From: Fictibacillus marinisediminis
Lineage (GTDB): Bacteria; Bacillota; Bacilli; Bacillales; Fictibacillaceae
Direction of reading: 5' to 3'
DNA length: 64,000 nucleotides
Assembly (NCBI RefSeq): GCF_023149135.1
Contig: NZ_JAIWJX010000002.1
Span: 3,782,001-3,846,000, forward strand
Below, one piece after another: positions 52,261 through 60,897 of this stretch. A model generated the notes under the pieces. That model had not been told where the DNA came from. It did not search any database and saw only the letters and a list, made by a program, of their open reading frames with translations. Numbering within the stretch: the first letter of the stretch is position 1; the number at the start of each line of letters is the position of its first letter. Both the position numbers and the translations under genes were made by a program.

Positions 52261-53361
52261 ATGCTTACAACAGAGATTGCTGAGATGATTGTAAAAGAAA
52301 CATCTGCCCGCCTAAACCGAAACGTCAATATCATGAGCAATAAAGGAATCATTATCGCTTCCTGTGACTCTTCCCGCCTGTATCACATGCATGAAGGTGC
52401 ATTAGAGGTATTGCGAACCGAACAGCCTTTTACCATTCCGATTAATCACAAAGGAAAATGGAAAGGAGCTCAATCCGGCATTAACCTGCCGATTGTTTTT
52501 GATCATAAAATTGTCGGTGTGATCGGAATTACTGGAGATCCAGAGGAAATGAGGGACTTTGGGGGACTGGTAAAAATGACAACCGAACTGCTGATCAAGC
52601 AGGCTTACATGGCCACACAGGCGGAGTGGCAGCAGCGAACGAAGGAGATGATCATTGAAAACCTGCTTAAAGAGGTGCCTGCCATGGAACATATCGAGCG
52701 CCGGCTAAGTCTCCTTCACATCTGCCTTGCTCCTCCCTTTTATACCGTTGTGATCCAGCTGGAAGACCGTTCTCTTTCCGATACGATGATTCTTCAGCAG
52801 CTTGAAAAAGCAGCTGGTGCATCCAGCTGCCTGATTGGCTTTGTGAACACCAACCGCTTATGCATTGTCCTTTCCGGCATGGAAGACGAAATGATCCAAA
52901 AGAAAGTAGAAGCGATCGATCAGGTGCTAAAATTTCTAAGACTGACTTTCCGGTTGGCTTACAGCACGCTTTTTATGGACCTTAAAATGTTTAATCAATC
53001 ATATGAAGATTGCTCTCTTGCACTTGAAATCAGTGATGTTCATCAGGAAGTGGTCTCGTTTGCCGAGCTTGAAGCAAAAGCGCTCATCTATCAAACGGAA
53101 ACAGCGGCCGGCACAAGACTCATTAAGCGCGTGCTCCATCGATCATTGCGTCCATTGATTGAAACCCTGCAGGTATTTTTTGAACATCATCTCAACATGC
53201 AGAAAACGGCAGATCACCTTCACATTCACCGTAATACGCTGATCTACAGGCTCAATAAGATAAAGGAAGAAACAGGGTATGACCCCAGGAATTTCAAGGA
53301 TGCTCTTACCCTGCAAATGGCAATATGGATTTTGGAGAAAAAGGAAAAGGGAGCAGATTAA
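52261..53361 (+). CDS. cdaR: CdaR-family sugar-diacid/glycerate regulator
   Basis: A 366-residue protein with an N-terminal diacid-recognition domain (LTTEIAEMIVKETSARLNRN ... GVIGITGDPEEMRDFG), a central GGDEF-like region and a C-terminal PucR-type HTH (TADHLHIHRNTLIYRLNKIK). AAAGGAGG precedes the ATG at 52261. It probably activates the divergent glxK-lar operon. CdaR of E. coli responds to glucarate, galactarate and D-glycerate; YsfB of Bacillus is the same family. Confidence 0.85.
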   Translation: MLTTEIAEMIVKETSARLNRNVNIMSNKGIIIASCDSSRLYHMHEGALEVLRTEQPFTIPINHKGKWKGAQSGINLPIVFDHKIVGVIGITGDPEEMRDFGGLVKMTTELLIKQAYMATQAEWQQRTKEMIIENLLKEVPAMEHIERRLSLLHICLAPPFYTVVIQLEDRSLSDTMILQQLEKAAGASSCLIGFVNTNRLCIVLSGMEDEMIQKKVEAIDQVLKFLRLTFRLAYSTLFMDLKMFNQSYEDCSLALEISDVHQEVVSFAELEAKALIYQTETAAGTRLIKRVLHRSLRPLIETLQVFFEHHLNMQKTADHLHIHRNTLIYRLNKIKEETGYDPRNFKDALTLQMAIWILEKKEKGAD

Positions 53362-53519
53362 TTTTTGCACTTGCCCGGAACGCCGGCAAAAGGGTTTAAA
53401 ACCTCTAGCTTTAGGTTATTGAAAAGTATAAACACTACTTTTAACACTAAGCCATTGAGCAGAACATACACTAGTGCTTCTCGCTGCTATTTTCACTTGA
53501 AAAAAGGAGGAGAATGATC

Positions 53520-53981
53520 ATGAAGTATGAAAAAATTCTCGTGGCCATGGATGGATCGGAAGGAAGCAAACAGGCGCTGGAATACGGAATTGAGCTGGCA
53601 AATAGCATGGGCAGCGAATTAACGCTGGCTCATGTCTTGAATGAGCCTGCCTATCCGCTTTATGGAGAAGGGTATTCGATGGCAGCTTATCAAGATTCGA
53701 TCGAACAGGAAGTCAGACAGGCAGCCACCCTGGAAAAAAGTCATGGGGAAGAGCTTTTAGCTCAAGCGAGCGACGCTGTTCCGAAGGATTTCATCAACGT
53801 AAAAACAGAACTGCTCGAAGGAGAAGCAGCTCGCTCCATCTGTGCCTATGCCAGCACAAATAACATCGACCTGATCATCATGGGAAGCCGCGGCCTAAGC
53901 GGATTTAAGCGTTTGGTGCTCGGAAGTGTCAGCCAAAGAGTGCTTTCCGAAGCGAACTGTCCGGTATTAGTGACGAAATAG
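53520..53981 (+). CDS. Universal stress protein UspA family
   Basis: A 153-residue cytosolic UspA-fold protein. KILVAMDGSEGSKQAL at the N-terminus and the ATP-binding loop GSRGLSGFKRLVLGSVSQRV near residue 125 (G-x2-G-x9-G-S) indicate an ATP-binding member. I use the ATG at 53520 because AGGAGG is 9 bases before it; 53514 is too close. It stands alone with a terminator. Role: general stress, not further defined. Confidence 0.9.
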   Translation: MKYEKILVAMDGSEGSKQALEYGIELANSMGSELTLAHVLNEPAYPLYGEGYSMAAYQDSIEQEVRQAATLEKSHGEELLAQASDAVPKDFINVKTELLEGEAARSICAYASTNNIDLIIMGSRGLSGFKRLVLGSVSQRVLSEANCPVLVTK

Positions 53982-53991
53982 GACAACAAGC

Positions 53992-54031
53992 AAAAAGCTT
54001 GCCGGCCTCTAATGAGACTGGCAAGCTTTTT
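53992..54031. terminator. Bidirectional terminator between usp and PG-binding gene
   Basis: AAAAAGCTTGCC pairs with GGCAAGCTTTTT; T-runs on both strands serve the two convergent genes. Confidence 0.9.
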
Positions 54032-54042
54032 CTGAACAGGAA

Positions 54043-54606
54043 TCAGTCATGCAGAACTTTATCAAGAAGGATTCTTGTGTCTGCATCAAATACACCCGTA
54101 TCCTTTACCTCAGGGTATTTCTTTTGAAACGTAAGAACAGCTGCTTTTGTTTTAGGGCCATAGATTCCATCAACTGTAAGAGCAGACCCAATTTCATTTA
54201 GCGCTTTCTGGAGAATGCGGACCGCTTCCCCCTTGCTGCCTTCCTTCAAAACCATTTCCGGAAAACCAAAGGAATTGACTTTTTCCGAAAGGGCAGCATG
54301 TGTTTTCTTCCCATAAATGCCATCGGCAGCTAAATTTTTAGTACTCTTTTGAAATTTAATAACGGCATTCTTTGTTTTTGAACCGTAGATTCCGTCTGTT
54401 TTCAAACCGGCATCCACTACTTTATTTAACGCCCATTGCAAAACTTTAACGTTTTCTCCTCTGTCTCCCGCTTTCAGCACACCTGATTTTGGCAGCTGAA
54501 AAATAGAATAATCGGGCTTTTCTTGTGCTCCCGCAATTGAAGGTGCTCCCATAAGCAAGGCTGATGCTGTCAACACTGAAGCCGTAACTTTTTTCCATGG
54601 TTTCAT
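54043..54606 (-). CDS. Secreted protein with two peptidoglycan-binding domains
   Basis: A 187-residue exported protein: signal peptide VLTASALLMGAPSIAGAQ (residues about 10-27), then two PG_binding_1 repeats, GDRGENVKVLQWALNKV ... GIYGSKTKNAVIKFQK and GSKGEAVRILQKALNEI ... GIYGPKTKAAVLTFQK. There is also a third partial IYGKKTHAAL between them. No catalytic domain is attached, so it is a wall-binding protein, perhaps a spore- or wall-associated factor. Function not assigned. Confidence 0.85.
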   Translation of the reverse strand: MKPWKKVTASVLTASALLMGAPSIAGAQEKPDYSIFQLPKSGVLKAGDRGENVKVLQWALNKVVDAGLKTDGIYGSKTKNAVIKFQKSTKNLAADGIYGKKTHAALSEKVNSFGFPEMVLKEGSKGEAVRILQKALNEIGSALTVDGIYGPKTKAAVLTFQKKYPEVKDTGVFDADTRILLDKVLHD

Positions 54607-54769
54607 AACAAGGCCCTCTCCTTTAGACTCTCATTTTTTTATAAATCATTTGTGATTTACAATTCATTAGTCGTCACCGCGCTTCAGAAGTTACAAAGAA
54701 AAAATACTTTTATCACCCAAATTATGGTATAATATTTGGAATAATTAGAAAATAAAAGGAAGTGATTTC

Positions 54770-55288
54770 ATGAGCATATTCGTTAGGCAAAAGAAAACAC
54801 TCACTGTCCTTGCCCTTCTATTGTTTACCATTGCTGGATCGGCCTGGTACTATATCTCAACCACTTCCGTAACCGAACAGGTGGAAGCCTCCGGGACAGG
54901 ACAAGCCTCTGCTGAATCCTACTCAACGATCATTGCTTCTTACCATCAATATTACAACAAGACCCTTTGCTTTGATGCCGATAACCACATCAATTGGAAT
55001 GATCAGCAGGAACATGCACGCCAGCTTGTCACCCGAATCTCAACCCTTCAAGTAAAAAATGAGAAAGTGGAAAAGGATCTGCAGAATGCCAAAGACCTGG
55101 CACAAGAGGTAACCTCGACAAAAGACAAAACTGCACTCATCTATCTTCACCGGATCTTTCATGACCTTGATAAAGCCGTAAATCATTACAAACAAAAAGA
55201 CAGCTTCGGCTATACCTATACCGGAACAGGAAAACGCTGGTTCGGCGGCGGAGTCAATAAAGTAGAAGAACATATTGCTAAAAATTAA
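54770..55288 (+). CDS. Hypothetical membrane-anchored protein
   Basis: 172 residues with GGAAGTG before the ATG. A single N-terminal membrane helix (LTVLALLLFTIAGSAWYYI) is followed by an extracytoplasmic helical region (about 45-150) rich in Lys, Gln and Asp that could form a coiled coil. No family recognised. The last codon and stop overlap an 18-bp palindrome and a terminator follows. Confidence 0.6.
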   Translation: MSIFVRQKKTLTVLALLLFTIAGSAWYYISTTSVTEQVEASGTGQASAESYSTIIASYHQYYNKTLCFDADNHINWNDQQEHARQLVTRISTLQVKNEKVEKDLQNAKDLAQEVTSTKDKTALIYLHRIFHDLDKAVNHYKQKDSFGYTYTGTGKRWFGGGVNKVEEHIAKN

Positions 55289-55301
55289 ACCATCGTTTAA
55301 A
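55284..55301. promoter_or_regulatory. 18-bp palindrome copy 5
   Basis: ATTAAAC-CATC-GTTTAAA. Unlike the other copies it overlaps the stop of a gene and lies between convergent genes, so it is not in an obvious promoter. Confidence 0.55.
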
Positions 55302-55307
55302 AATATA

Positions 55308-55345
55308 AAGAGCTTGGGAATCTATCGATCCCAAGCTCTTTTTAT
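55308..55345. terminator. Bidirectional terminator
   Basis: AAAGAGCTTGGGA pairs with TCCCAAGCTCTTT, followed by TT on plus and by a T-run on minus; it serves convergent genes. Confidence 0.85.
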
Positions 55346-55788
55346 AGCGTAATTTTCATAAACTTGCTTACATCTTTAAAGCCAATTTTTTCATATAGTT
55401 TCATTGCTTTTTCATTATGTGTATAGACATTCAGCCTTACATCATGATAGCCGTTTTTTCTAAATTCATTGAGTGCTTCTTCCATTAATAAAGTAGAGTA
55501 GCCCTTCCCTCTGTATGGTACTTTCACAAATAAATCATTGATCCAGCCAATTTCGTCACCGGTTAAGTAATCAATCGATTTATCGATCATCACCCACCCG
55601 AGCAATGTGCTGTTATCCATCAAACAGACAAAGTAAGCATCAAATTTCGCAGAATGCTCATAGGCTTCAATCATCTTTTGACGATTGTCCTCTGATTGGC
55701 TGCCAGTTGCTTCCCTGCGGTTTTCGCCCGCTAACTCGTAGATTTCTTCCATTTCCATATCTGAAGCCCTTTTAAATTCCAACCCCAT
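55342..55788 (-). CDS. GNAT-family N-acetyltransferase
   Basis: A 148-residue acetyltransferase. The acetyl-CoA loop is VPYRGKGYSTLLMEEAL near residue 95 (R/Q-x-x-G-x-G) and the family end NEKAMKLYEKIGFKDV follows. The N-terminal part is acidic. No neighbour indicates a substrate. Confidence 0.85.
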   Translation of the reverse strand: MGLEFKRASDMEMEEIYELAGENRREATGSQSEDNRQKMIEAYEHSAKFDAYFVCLMDNSTLLGWVMIDKSIDYLTGDEIGWINDLFVKVPYRGKGYSTLLMEEALNEFRKNGYHDVRLNVYTHNEKAMKLYEKIGFKDVSKFMKITL

Positions 55789-55858
55789 ATCTTCATCTCC
55801 AGCATCTGTAGTATTAAAGTGAATCCACCTTCTACTTTAACATAAATTTCCTGATAAA

Positions 55859-55897
55859 GATCGAGCATAGAACCTATAGCCGGTTCTACGCTCGATC
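55859..55897 (-). terminator. Inverted repeat after nagZ
   Basis: On the minus strand GATCGAGC-TAGAACC pairs with GGTTCTA-GCTCGATC, followed by TTTAT; it starts 4 bases past the nagZ stop. Confidence 0.65.
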
Positions 55898-55900
55898 AAA

Positions 55901-57658
55901 TTAGTAACTCAACCCAAACCCAAACTCGTACTTCCCAGGAATCGTAACCGGCAGCTTTCCGCTCGGGTGGATCTCGCCGACAAGCGCTTTGGCAAGTGAC
56001 CTAACAGATACATTTTGATTTCCATAGGTTAAGATATTGGCCGTGACGTCCGGCAGCATCATAATGTCGTACGGATTGCGCATGGAGGCAAGCACCACTG
56101 GTTTACCCGCCGCTTGCAGGGCCTTTACGAATTTCTGCTGAGCACTGTTCGTGTTAGCCGTATAAGCGGTAACCACCACGAGATCCGTGCTGGCCGCTTG
56201 GTTCACAGCACTCTCCAGCTCGGCTGCAGTCGGACTGGCTGAGGTCACATACCCGCTCGCCGCTATTCCTTTTTCGTTCAAGGCTGCGGCCAGCTCTGCC
56301 GGCTTACCGAGAGACGGCCCGGTCACGAGCAGCTTGCTTCCCTCTTTTAAAGGCAGCGTACGGTTGTCATTTTTGATCAGCGTAATCGAGCGATCCGTCA
56401 TATTTTCCGCTTTCTGAAGATTCTCAGGCTGTCCGATCTGGTTGATCGCACTTGGATCTACTAACGGCTGGTGGAACAAGCCGCGTTTAATTTTGGCTTT
56501 TAGAATTCGAATCACTGACTGATCCAGACGTTTTTCAGAGATTTCTCCGCTCTTCACCGCATTCAGCAGCCCATTATACGCAACATCAACATCCGGCGGA
56601 TTTAAGAGGATGTCTGCCCCAGCTTTAAATGCTTCTACCGGCACGCGGTCAGGCGTTACAATATTGGCACCCGACATACCCAGGCTGTCCGTGATGATCA
56701 GCCCTTTGAATTTCATTTTTTCACGAAGCAGGCCAGTCAGGATTGGCTTCGACAACGTAGCCGGCATACCGGAATCATCAAGCGCAGGAACGACAAGATG
56801 GCCGGACATGATCGCATCGATGCCTGATTTAATGGCAGCCTTAAACGGCTTGAGGTCAACTTCATTCAATGTCTTCAGATCATGGTTGATGATGGGAAGA
56901 CCAGAATGTGAATCCACATCTGTGTCACCGTGGCCCGGAAAATGCTTGGCGGTCGCCATCATGTTCTGTTCCTGATAGCCCTTCACTTGGGCGACTCCCA
57001 TACGCGCGACGACATCCGGATTTTCAGAAAATGACCGAACACCGATGACCGGATTGTTAGGATTTACGTTCACATCCAGATCAGGAGCAAAGTTCAGATT
57101 GATTCCGAGGCTTTTCAGCTCAAGTCCCATGATGCTGGCCGACTGTCTGGCATAGTCCGTGGATTGAGCAGCAGCCAGCGCCATGTTCCCAGGGAAAACG
57201 GTGCCTGGCTCCGTCACCCGTGCCACAACTCCCCCTTCCTGGTCAGTGGAAACGAACAGCGGAATCGGAATCCTTTGTTTCATCGCCGCTTTTTGAATGC
57301 CGTTAGACAGGGCGTTTACTTGAGCTTTATCCACCGGCATCCCGATATTATCGGTCCAGTTAAAATAAATGACGCCTCCCAAGTGGTACTTCTCAATCGC
57401 TTCTGCGAAGTTTTTCGCTCCGCGTTTTTGCTTGATATTGATTTGTTCATACGCAGAATCCTCAGCTGTTTTTCCATACACATGAATGATAAACACTTGG
57501 CCTGCCTTTTCTTCAACCGTCATGTGTTTCACAATACGCTTCAGCCAGGCATCATCCTTCTCCTTTTTCACCGGGTTTGAAGCGGCGAGTGACGATTGAG
57601 GAAAGACCAGCATAACGGCCATAATGATGAACAACGCTCGAATAAACTTGCTCGTCAT
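55901..57658 (-). CDS. nagZ: Secreted beta-N-acetylglucosaminidase (GH3)
   Basis: A 585-residue exported glycoside hydrolase family 3 enzyme. The ATG at 57658 (AAGGAGGG upstream) gives a signal peptide ending SSLAAS; the longer frame from 57847 does not. The GH3 barrel has the acid/base His-Asp loop KHFPGHGDTDVDSH and the nucleophile Asp in ITDSLGMSGA; a C-terminal alpha/beta domain follows from about residue 400. Like B. subtilis NagZ/YbbD it should remove GlcNAc from peptidoglycan fragments. It is co-transcribed with the secreted EEP-family enzyme (20-base gap). Confidence 0.9.
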   Translation of the reverse strand: MTSKFIRALFIIMAVMLVFPQSSLAASNPVKKEKDDAWLKRIVKHMTVEEKAGQVFIIHVYGKTAEDSAYEQINIKQKRGAKNFAEAIEKYHLGGVIYFNWTDNIGMPVDKAQVNALSNGIQKAAMKQRIPIPLFVSTDQEGGVVARVTEPGTVFPGNMALAAAQSTDYARQSASIMGLELKSLGINLNFAPDLDVNVNPNNPVIGVRSFSENPDVVARMGVAQVKGYQEQNMMATAKHFPGHGDTDVDSHSGLPIINHDLKTLNEVDLKPFKAAIKSGIDAIMSGHLVVPALDDSGMPATLSKPILTGLLREKMKFKGLIITDSLGMSGANIVTPDRVPVEAFKAGADILLNPPDVDVAYNGLLNAVKSGEISEKRLDQSVIRILKAKIKRGLFHQPLVDPSAINQIGQPENLQKAENMTDRSITLIKNDNRTLPLKEGSKLLVTGPSLGKPAELAAALNEKGIAASGYVTSASPTAAELESAVNQAASTDLVVVTAYTANTNSAQQKFVKALQAAGKPVVLASMRNPYDIMMLPDVTANILTYGNQNVSVRSLAKALVGEIHPSGKLPVTIPGKYEFGFGLSY

Positions 57659-57678
57659 CTTACTCCCTCCTTCATATT

Positions 57679-58527
57679 TTATCTGCGTGGAATGGTCAGG
57701 TCCGCAATAATCGGACGGTGATCGGAAGCAAGTGTGTTGGTAATAAACGAAGATCTTGATTCGATCTGCGGTGAGGTTAAAATGAAGTCGATCTTGGATG
57801 AAGGTTTGTTCGCTGGAAACGTGCTCCCTGGTTCCCCGCTTCTCCATGTATCATGAAGAGTGCTGAAAAGCGGCTTTAGTTCCGGTGCATTCGGCTGGGC
57901 GTTCATGTCTCCGAATAAAATCTTTTGGCGGGAGCTCTCGGAAAAGATAGAGAGCATATCGTTCACTTGCATGGACCGGACGGCTGGATCCGCTCGGTAA
58001 TCGAGGTGTGTGGAATAGACATGAAGCTTGATCCCTTTAACATTGATCAAGGTCTGAGCAAAACCTGGTGCAGGAGCTGGAACCGGGTTGGGAACTTGCG
58101 TAGACAGTCTTGTGATCTCACGGTTCTCTCCCTTCAGAATGGGATACTTGCTTAAAACAGCGACCCCAAACTGGCGGTTCGGTTCTCCTGCATTCAGCGG
58201 CGGCAGATCATAGATTGGTGCGAAAAAATAATTCATTTGAAGCTTTTCAGCAAGGAGTTTAATATCGTCTTCAAACAAACTCCGGCTGCTCCAATGAACA
58301 TCCACTTCCTGCAGCCCGATGATCTCGGCGCCCGACTGGCGGATCACTTCAGCCTGAGCATTCAGATCATACACGTTCCCCATGCTGTTTCCGTAGTGCA
58401 GGTTATAGCTCATCACGCGGATATTGACTCTGTGCCCATTTCCCTGATCAGCCGCACTGGCGGCTAAAGGGGCAGAGAGCCAGGCGAAGAGTATAACCAG
58501 CAGCATACAGGCTACTAGCTTTTTCAT
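57679..58527 (-). CDS. Secreted endonuclease/exonuclease/phosphatase-family protein
   Basis: A 282-residue exported protein (signal MLLVILFAWLSAPLAASAAD). The EEP-fold motifs are present: VMSYNLHYG, IGLQEVDVHW (metal Glu), HVYSTHLDYR, GDMNAQP (Asp, Asn) and SDHRPIIAD (catalytic His). It may act on nucleic acid, phospholipid or another phosphodiester outside the cell. Start at 58527 with GGAGGAAG upstream. First gene of the pair with nagZ. Confidence 0.85.
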   Translation of the reverse strand: MKKLVACMLLVILFAWLSAPLAASAADQGNGHRVNIRVMSYNLHYGNSMGNVYDLNAQAEVIRQSGAEIIGLQEVDVHWSSRSLFEDDIKLLAEKLQMNYFFAPIYDLPPLNAGEPNRQFGVAVLSKYPILKGENREITRLSTQVPNPVPAPAPGFAQTLINVKGIKLHVYSTHLDYRADPAVRSMQVNDMLSIFSESSRQKILFGDMNAQPNAPELKPLFSTLHDTWRSGEPGSTFPANKPSSKIDFILTSPQIESRSSFITNTLASDHRPIIADLTIPRR

Positions 58528-58678
58528 TTTTCTTCCTCCTCTCATTTCACATTCCTTTCCTTCCCTTAGATGTCAATTAAAGGGTATTATTCTGCCGACA
58601 GGTTGTCTATACCACTATGAGCCTATCTTTCAGAGCATTTTTTCAACTATCAATACGGATAAAATTAAGAAAGGAAAA

Positions 58679-58800
58679 ATTAGTAAAAAAGTTACGTAAG
58701 AAAATCTTGTAAATTGCGACATTCTACCCAATGCAAAACTATTAATATTTGCTATTATTGTTGTAAATTGTAAGATATTGTTGAAGGAAAAGGAGGCCGG
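58679..58800 (+). promoter_or_regulatory. Duplicated promoter region, copy 1 (phr)
   Basis: A segment upstream of the phr gene that aligns with 59138-59250 upstream of rap: ATTAGTA-AAAAGTT, AATT-CGACA-T-TAC-CAAT, GCTA-TATTGT and AAATTGTAA occur in the same order at spacings equal within one or two bases. A ribosome-site-like AAGGAGG at 58789 has no start codon after it. The rest of the 58528-58886 gap shows nothing else. Confidence 0.55.
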
Positions 58801-58886
58801 GAGCTTTTATTATTCGAAGTCCTGCACCCGAGAAACTTCAGCAGAAACAAAGACATAGAAAAAAATAAATATTGAGGGGTGTCAAT

Positions 58887-59018
58887 ATGAAGAAAATGGC
58901 AAGTGCTCTTGTAGGTATTGCGTTGGCTGGTGCTTTGTTGATTGGTGGCTATATCGCGGATCATTCAGCGGTAACGAATGCGGAACACGGAAAGACATTT
59001 TCTACGACAAATGGGTAA
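58887..59018 (+). CDS. Phr-type signalling pro-peptide
   Basis: A 43-residue pro-peptide with GAGGGG before the ATG. It has a basic start MKKMA, an export helix SALVGIALAGALLIGGYIA and a short hydrophilic C-terminus DHSAVTNAEHGKTFSTTNG. This is the layout of Phr precursors, whose mature penta/hexapeptide is cut from the C-terminal part and inhibits the cognate Rap. EHGKT is a candidate core (ends in Thr like ARNQT, ERGMT), but the cleavage site cannot be fixed. It is upstream of rap, the reverse of the usual rap-phr order, with its own terminator. Confidence 0.7.
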   Translation: MKKMASALVGIALAGALLIGGYIADHSAVTNAEHGKTFSTTNG

Positions 59019-59063
59019 CATTTAAGTTGCAGATTTGTACACCCAGACATTCACATAAACAGC

Positions 59064-59101
59064 AAAGAGGGAAAGAGAGCAATCTCCTTTCCTCTTTTTT
59101 T
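59064..59101 (+). terminator. Terminator of the phr transcript
   Basis: AAAGAGG-AAAG-GA pairs with TC-CTTT-CCTCTTT, then TTTT. It separates phr from rap. Confidence 0.8.
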
Positions 59102-59137
59102 ATGGGTTGCCAACTATTTTCTCTTGTATAGTAAAAA

Positions 59138-59250
59138 ATTAGTAGAAAAGTTCCCCTTAAGTTTTCAGGTAATTACGACAATTTACTCAATCGTTAAGTG
59201 GACCGGATATGCTAATATTGTGTTAAATTGTAAATTTATGCTAAAAGGTG
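59138..59250 (+). promoter_or_regulatory. Duplicated promoter region, copy 2 (rap)
   Basis: Related to 58679-58800 (see there), ending just before the rap ribosome site AAAAGGTGGG. The conserved GCTAATATTG and TTAAATTGTAA may include the -10 element; no assignment of sigma factor is safe. Confidence 0.55.
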
Positions 59251-59260
59251 GGCGTACGTT

Positions 59261-60367
59261 ATGGAAGTAGAGCTGACGAGCACGGAACAGATGATTCAAC
59301 TATTAAACGGCTGGTATCGTGAAATTCTCTCCCAAAACCTCGTAGAATCCCGCAGATTAAAGCTGGAAATCGATGAAAAGATTGAAACCATGGAAATGGA
59401 CCCTACACAGACTCTCTTTATCTACTACTCTTTGTTAAGCTTCAGGTACCAGCTCCTTGTCAATGACCTTTGGGAAGCGCGGTACACCCTGAACAAACTG
59501 GATGTGGAGAAAAAAAGAGAAACAGACGATTTCTTATCCTATTACTTTCACTTCTTCAAAGCCATCTATGCTACGGATACTGGAAACTATCTCGAAGCCA
59601 AGCTGCACTATCAGCTGGCCGAAAAGATGTTAAACCAGTTTCCTGATGATATCGAAAAAGCAGAATTCAACTACAAAGTCGCTACCTTTTATTATCATAC
59701 CCGTCAGCCCCTGCTTGCCGTCCGCCACGCCATAAAGGCAAAAGAATACTTTGAAGACAAATCCGGCTATGAAGTGAAACTTGCCGGCTGCGAAAATATC
59801 ATCGGTCTGGCCTCAACATCTTTAAAACAGTTCCGGGAAGCCGAGCATCATTTTCTAACCGCCCTGGACATCCTTCGTGTATACAATTTGAAAAAAGAAC
59901 CGTTCGAACTTAAGATCCGCTACAATCTGGGCCTTTTATATGCCGAACAAAATCTATCGGAAAAAGCGATTGCCCAGCTCACCGAGGTGTTTGAAGACAA
60001 AGCAACCGACTACAAAACGACCTTCCTGATTGCCCGGGAACACGTCAAGCTCAGGAATCATGACGTCGCCGACGACTGGATCATTCAGGGACTGAAAATA
60101 GCAAGAGATGCCCAAAACGAGGAGTACATTCACCATTTCTCCATCTTGAGCGAGTACAACCAGTCCTCCTCAGTTGAACAATTGGAACAAACAGCAGCCG
60201 CCGCGATTCCATACTTTCAATCCGTCCAGCTCTGGGGTTTTGTCCAGGACTACGCGGAAAAACTCGCCTCCGAGTTTTACAACACCGAGAACGACCAAAA
60301 AGCGAGCAAATACTTCCACATGGCGTATACAGCCAAGCAAAAGTTAATGTATGAGACAAGCAGCTGA
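59261..60367 (+). CDS. Rap-family TPR regulator
   Basis: A 368-residue Rap protein: an N-terminal three-helix bundle (LLNGWYREILSQN) and a TPR array from about residue 75 to the end (GNYLEAKLHYQLAEKML, FREAEHHFLTALDIL, YNLGLLYAEQNLSEKA). Raps either dephosphorylate Spo0F or block ComA/other regulators, and are inhibited by a Phr peptide binding inside the TPR groove. The phr at 58887 is the probable partner. The stop lies in the terminator stem, and no phr follows. Confidence 0.9.
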   Translation: MEVELTSTEQMIQLLNGWYREILSQNLVESRRLKLEIDEKIETMEMDPTQTLFIYYSLLSFRYQLLVNDLWEARYTLNKLDVEKKRETDDFLSYYFHFFKAIYATDTGNYLEAKLHYQLAEKMLNQFPDDIEKAEFNYKVATFYYHTRQPLLAVRHAIKAKEYFEDKSGYEVKLAGCENIIGLASTSLKQFREAEHHFLTALDILRVYNLKKEPFELKIRYNLGLLYAEQNLSEKAIAQLTEVFEDKATDYKTTFLIAREHVKLRNHDVADDWIIQGLKIARDAQNEEYIHHFSILSEYNQSSSVEQLEQTAAAAIPYFQSVQLWGFVQDYAEKLASEFYNTENDQKASKYFHMAYTAKQKLMYETSS

Positions 60368-60387
60368 CGAGTGTCAGCTGCTTTTTT
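60359..60387 (+). terminator. Terminator of rap
   Basis: AGCAGCTGAC pairs perfectly with GTCAGCTGCT, followed by TTTTT; it contains the rap stop codon. Confidence 0.9.
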
Positions 60388-60406
60388 GTGAAATGGCATA
60401 TTCAAT

Positions 60407-60721
60407 TCAAGGACTCGTCCCTGCTGACTTCACATAATATCCCTTATCATTCTTCTTCACATAAAAAATGGTTGGGGTCATTCCGGTCTCGCTGTTGAAA
60501 TCGTTCCAGGCAACCTCATATCTTTCCCTGTATTTTTTATCCTGTCCATTGCTTGTAATACGGGCGAGGAAGCTTTGATAGGGATGGCCCTCATTGACCA
60601 AGTATTCTCGTATCGCCGATTTTTGAGAAGAACCATCATGGATGGAAGGAGCCAGAATCGGTGGAAGAACAAATAAAAGAACGGCAATCATCAATCCCCA
60701 TAAGTAATGCTTTCTTTTCAT
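60407..60721 (-). CDS. Hypothetical small exported protein
   Basis: 104 residues with one N-terminal membrane helix (LWGLMIAVLLFVLPPILA) and a basic start MKRKHY, then a soluble domain (YLVNEGHPYQSF ... YEVAWNDFNSETGMTPTIFYVKKNDKGYYV). It ends in the pattern of small secreted bacillar proteins of unknown function. Convergent with rap. Confidence 0.6.
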   Translation of the reverse strand: MKRKHYLWGLMIAVLLFVLPPILAPSIHDGSSQKSAIREYLVNEGHPYQSFLARITSNGQDKKYRERYEVAWNDFNSETGMTPTIFYVKKNDKGYYVKSAGTSP

Positions 60722-60897
60722 GGGATAACCCCCTTACCCTCCTCATTATAAACAAATATTGGAAAAATATCGTGATAAATAAATCTCTTCGTATCTCCAT
60801 TCGCTGACAATCCGCTGCTGCAAAGATATAACGGAAGGAAAAGCCCCTTCTGTTATTGAATGTATGAAAGAGTATTTCTGGTGGTGGTGAGTTTTTC

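Noticed and set aside
55901..57847. Long form of NagZ starting at 57847
   Set aside because: The extra 63 residues overlap the end of the upstream gene and hide the signal peptide; AAGGAGGG supports 57658.
58755..58964. 69-codon minus-strand frame opposite phr
   Set aside because: No ribosome site; the plus-strand Phr precursor fits a known layout better.
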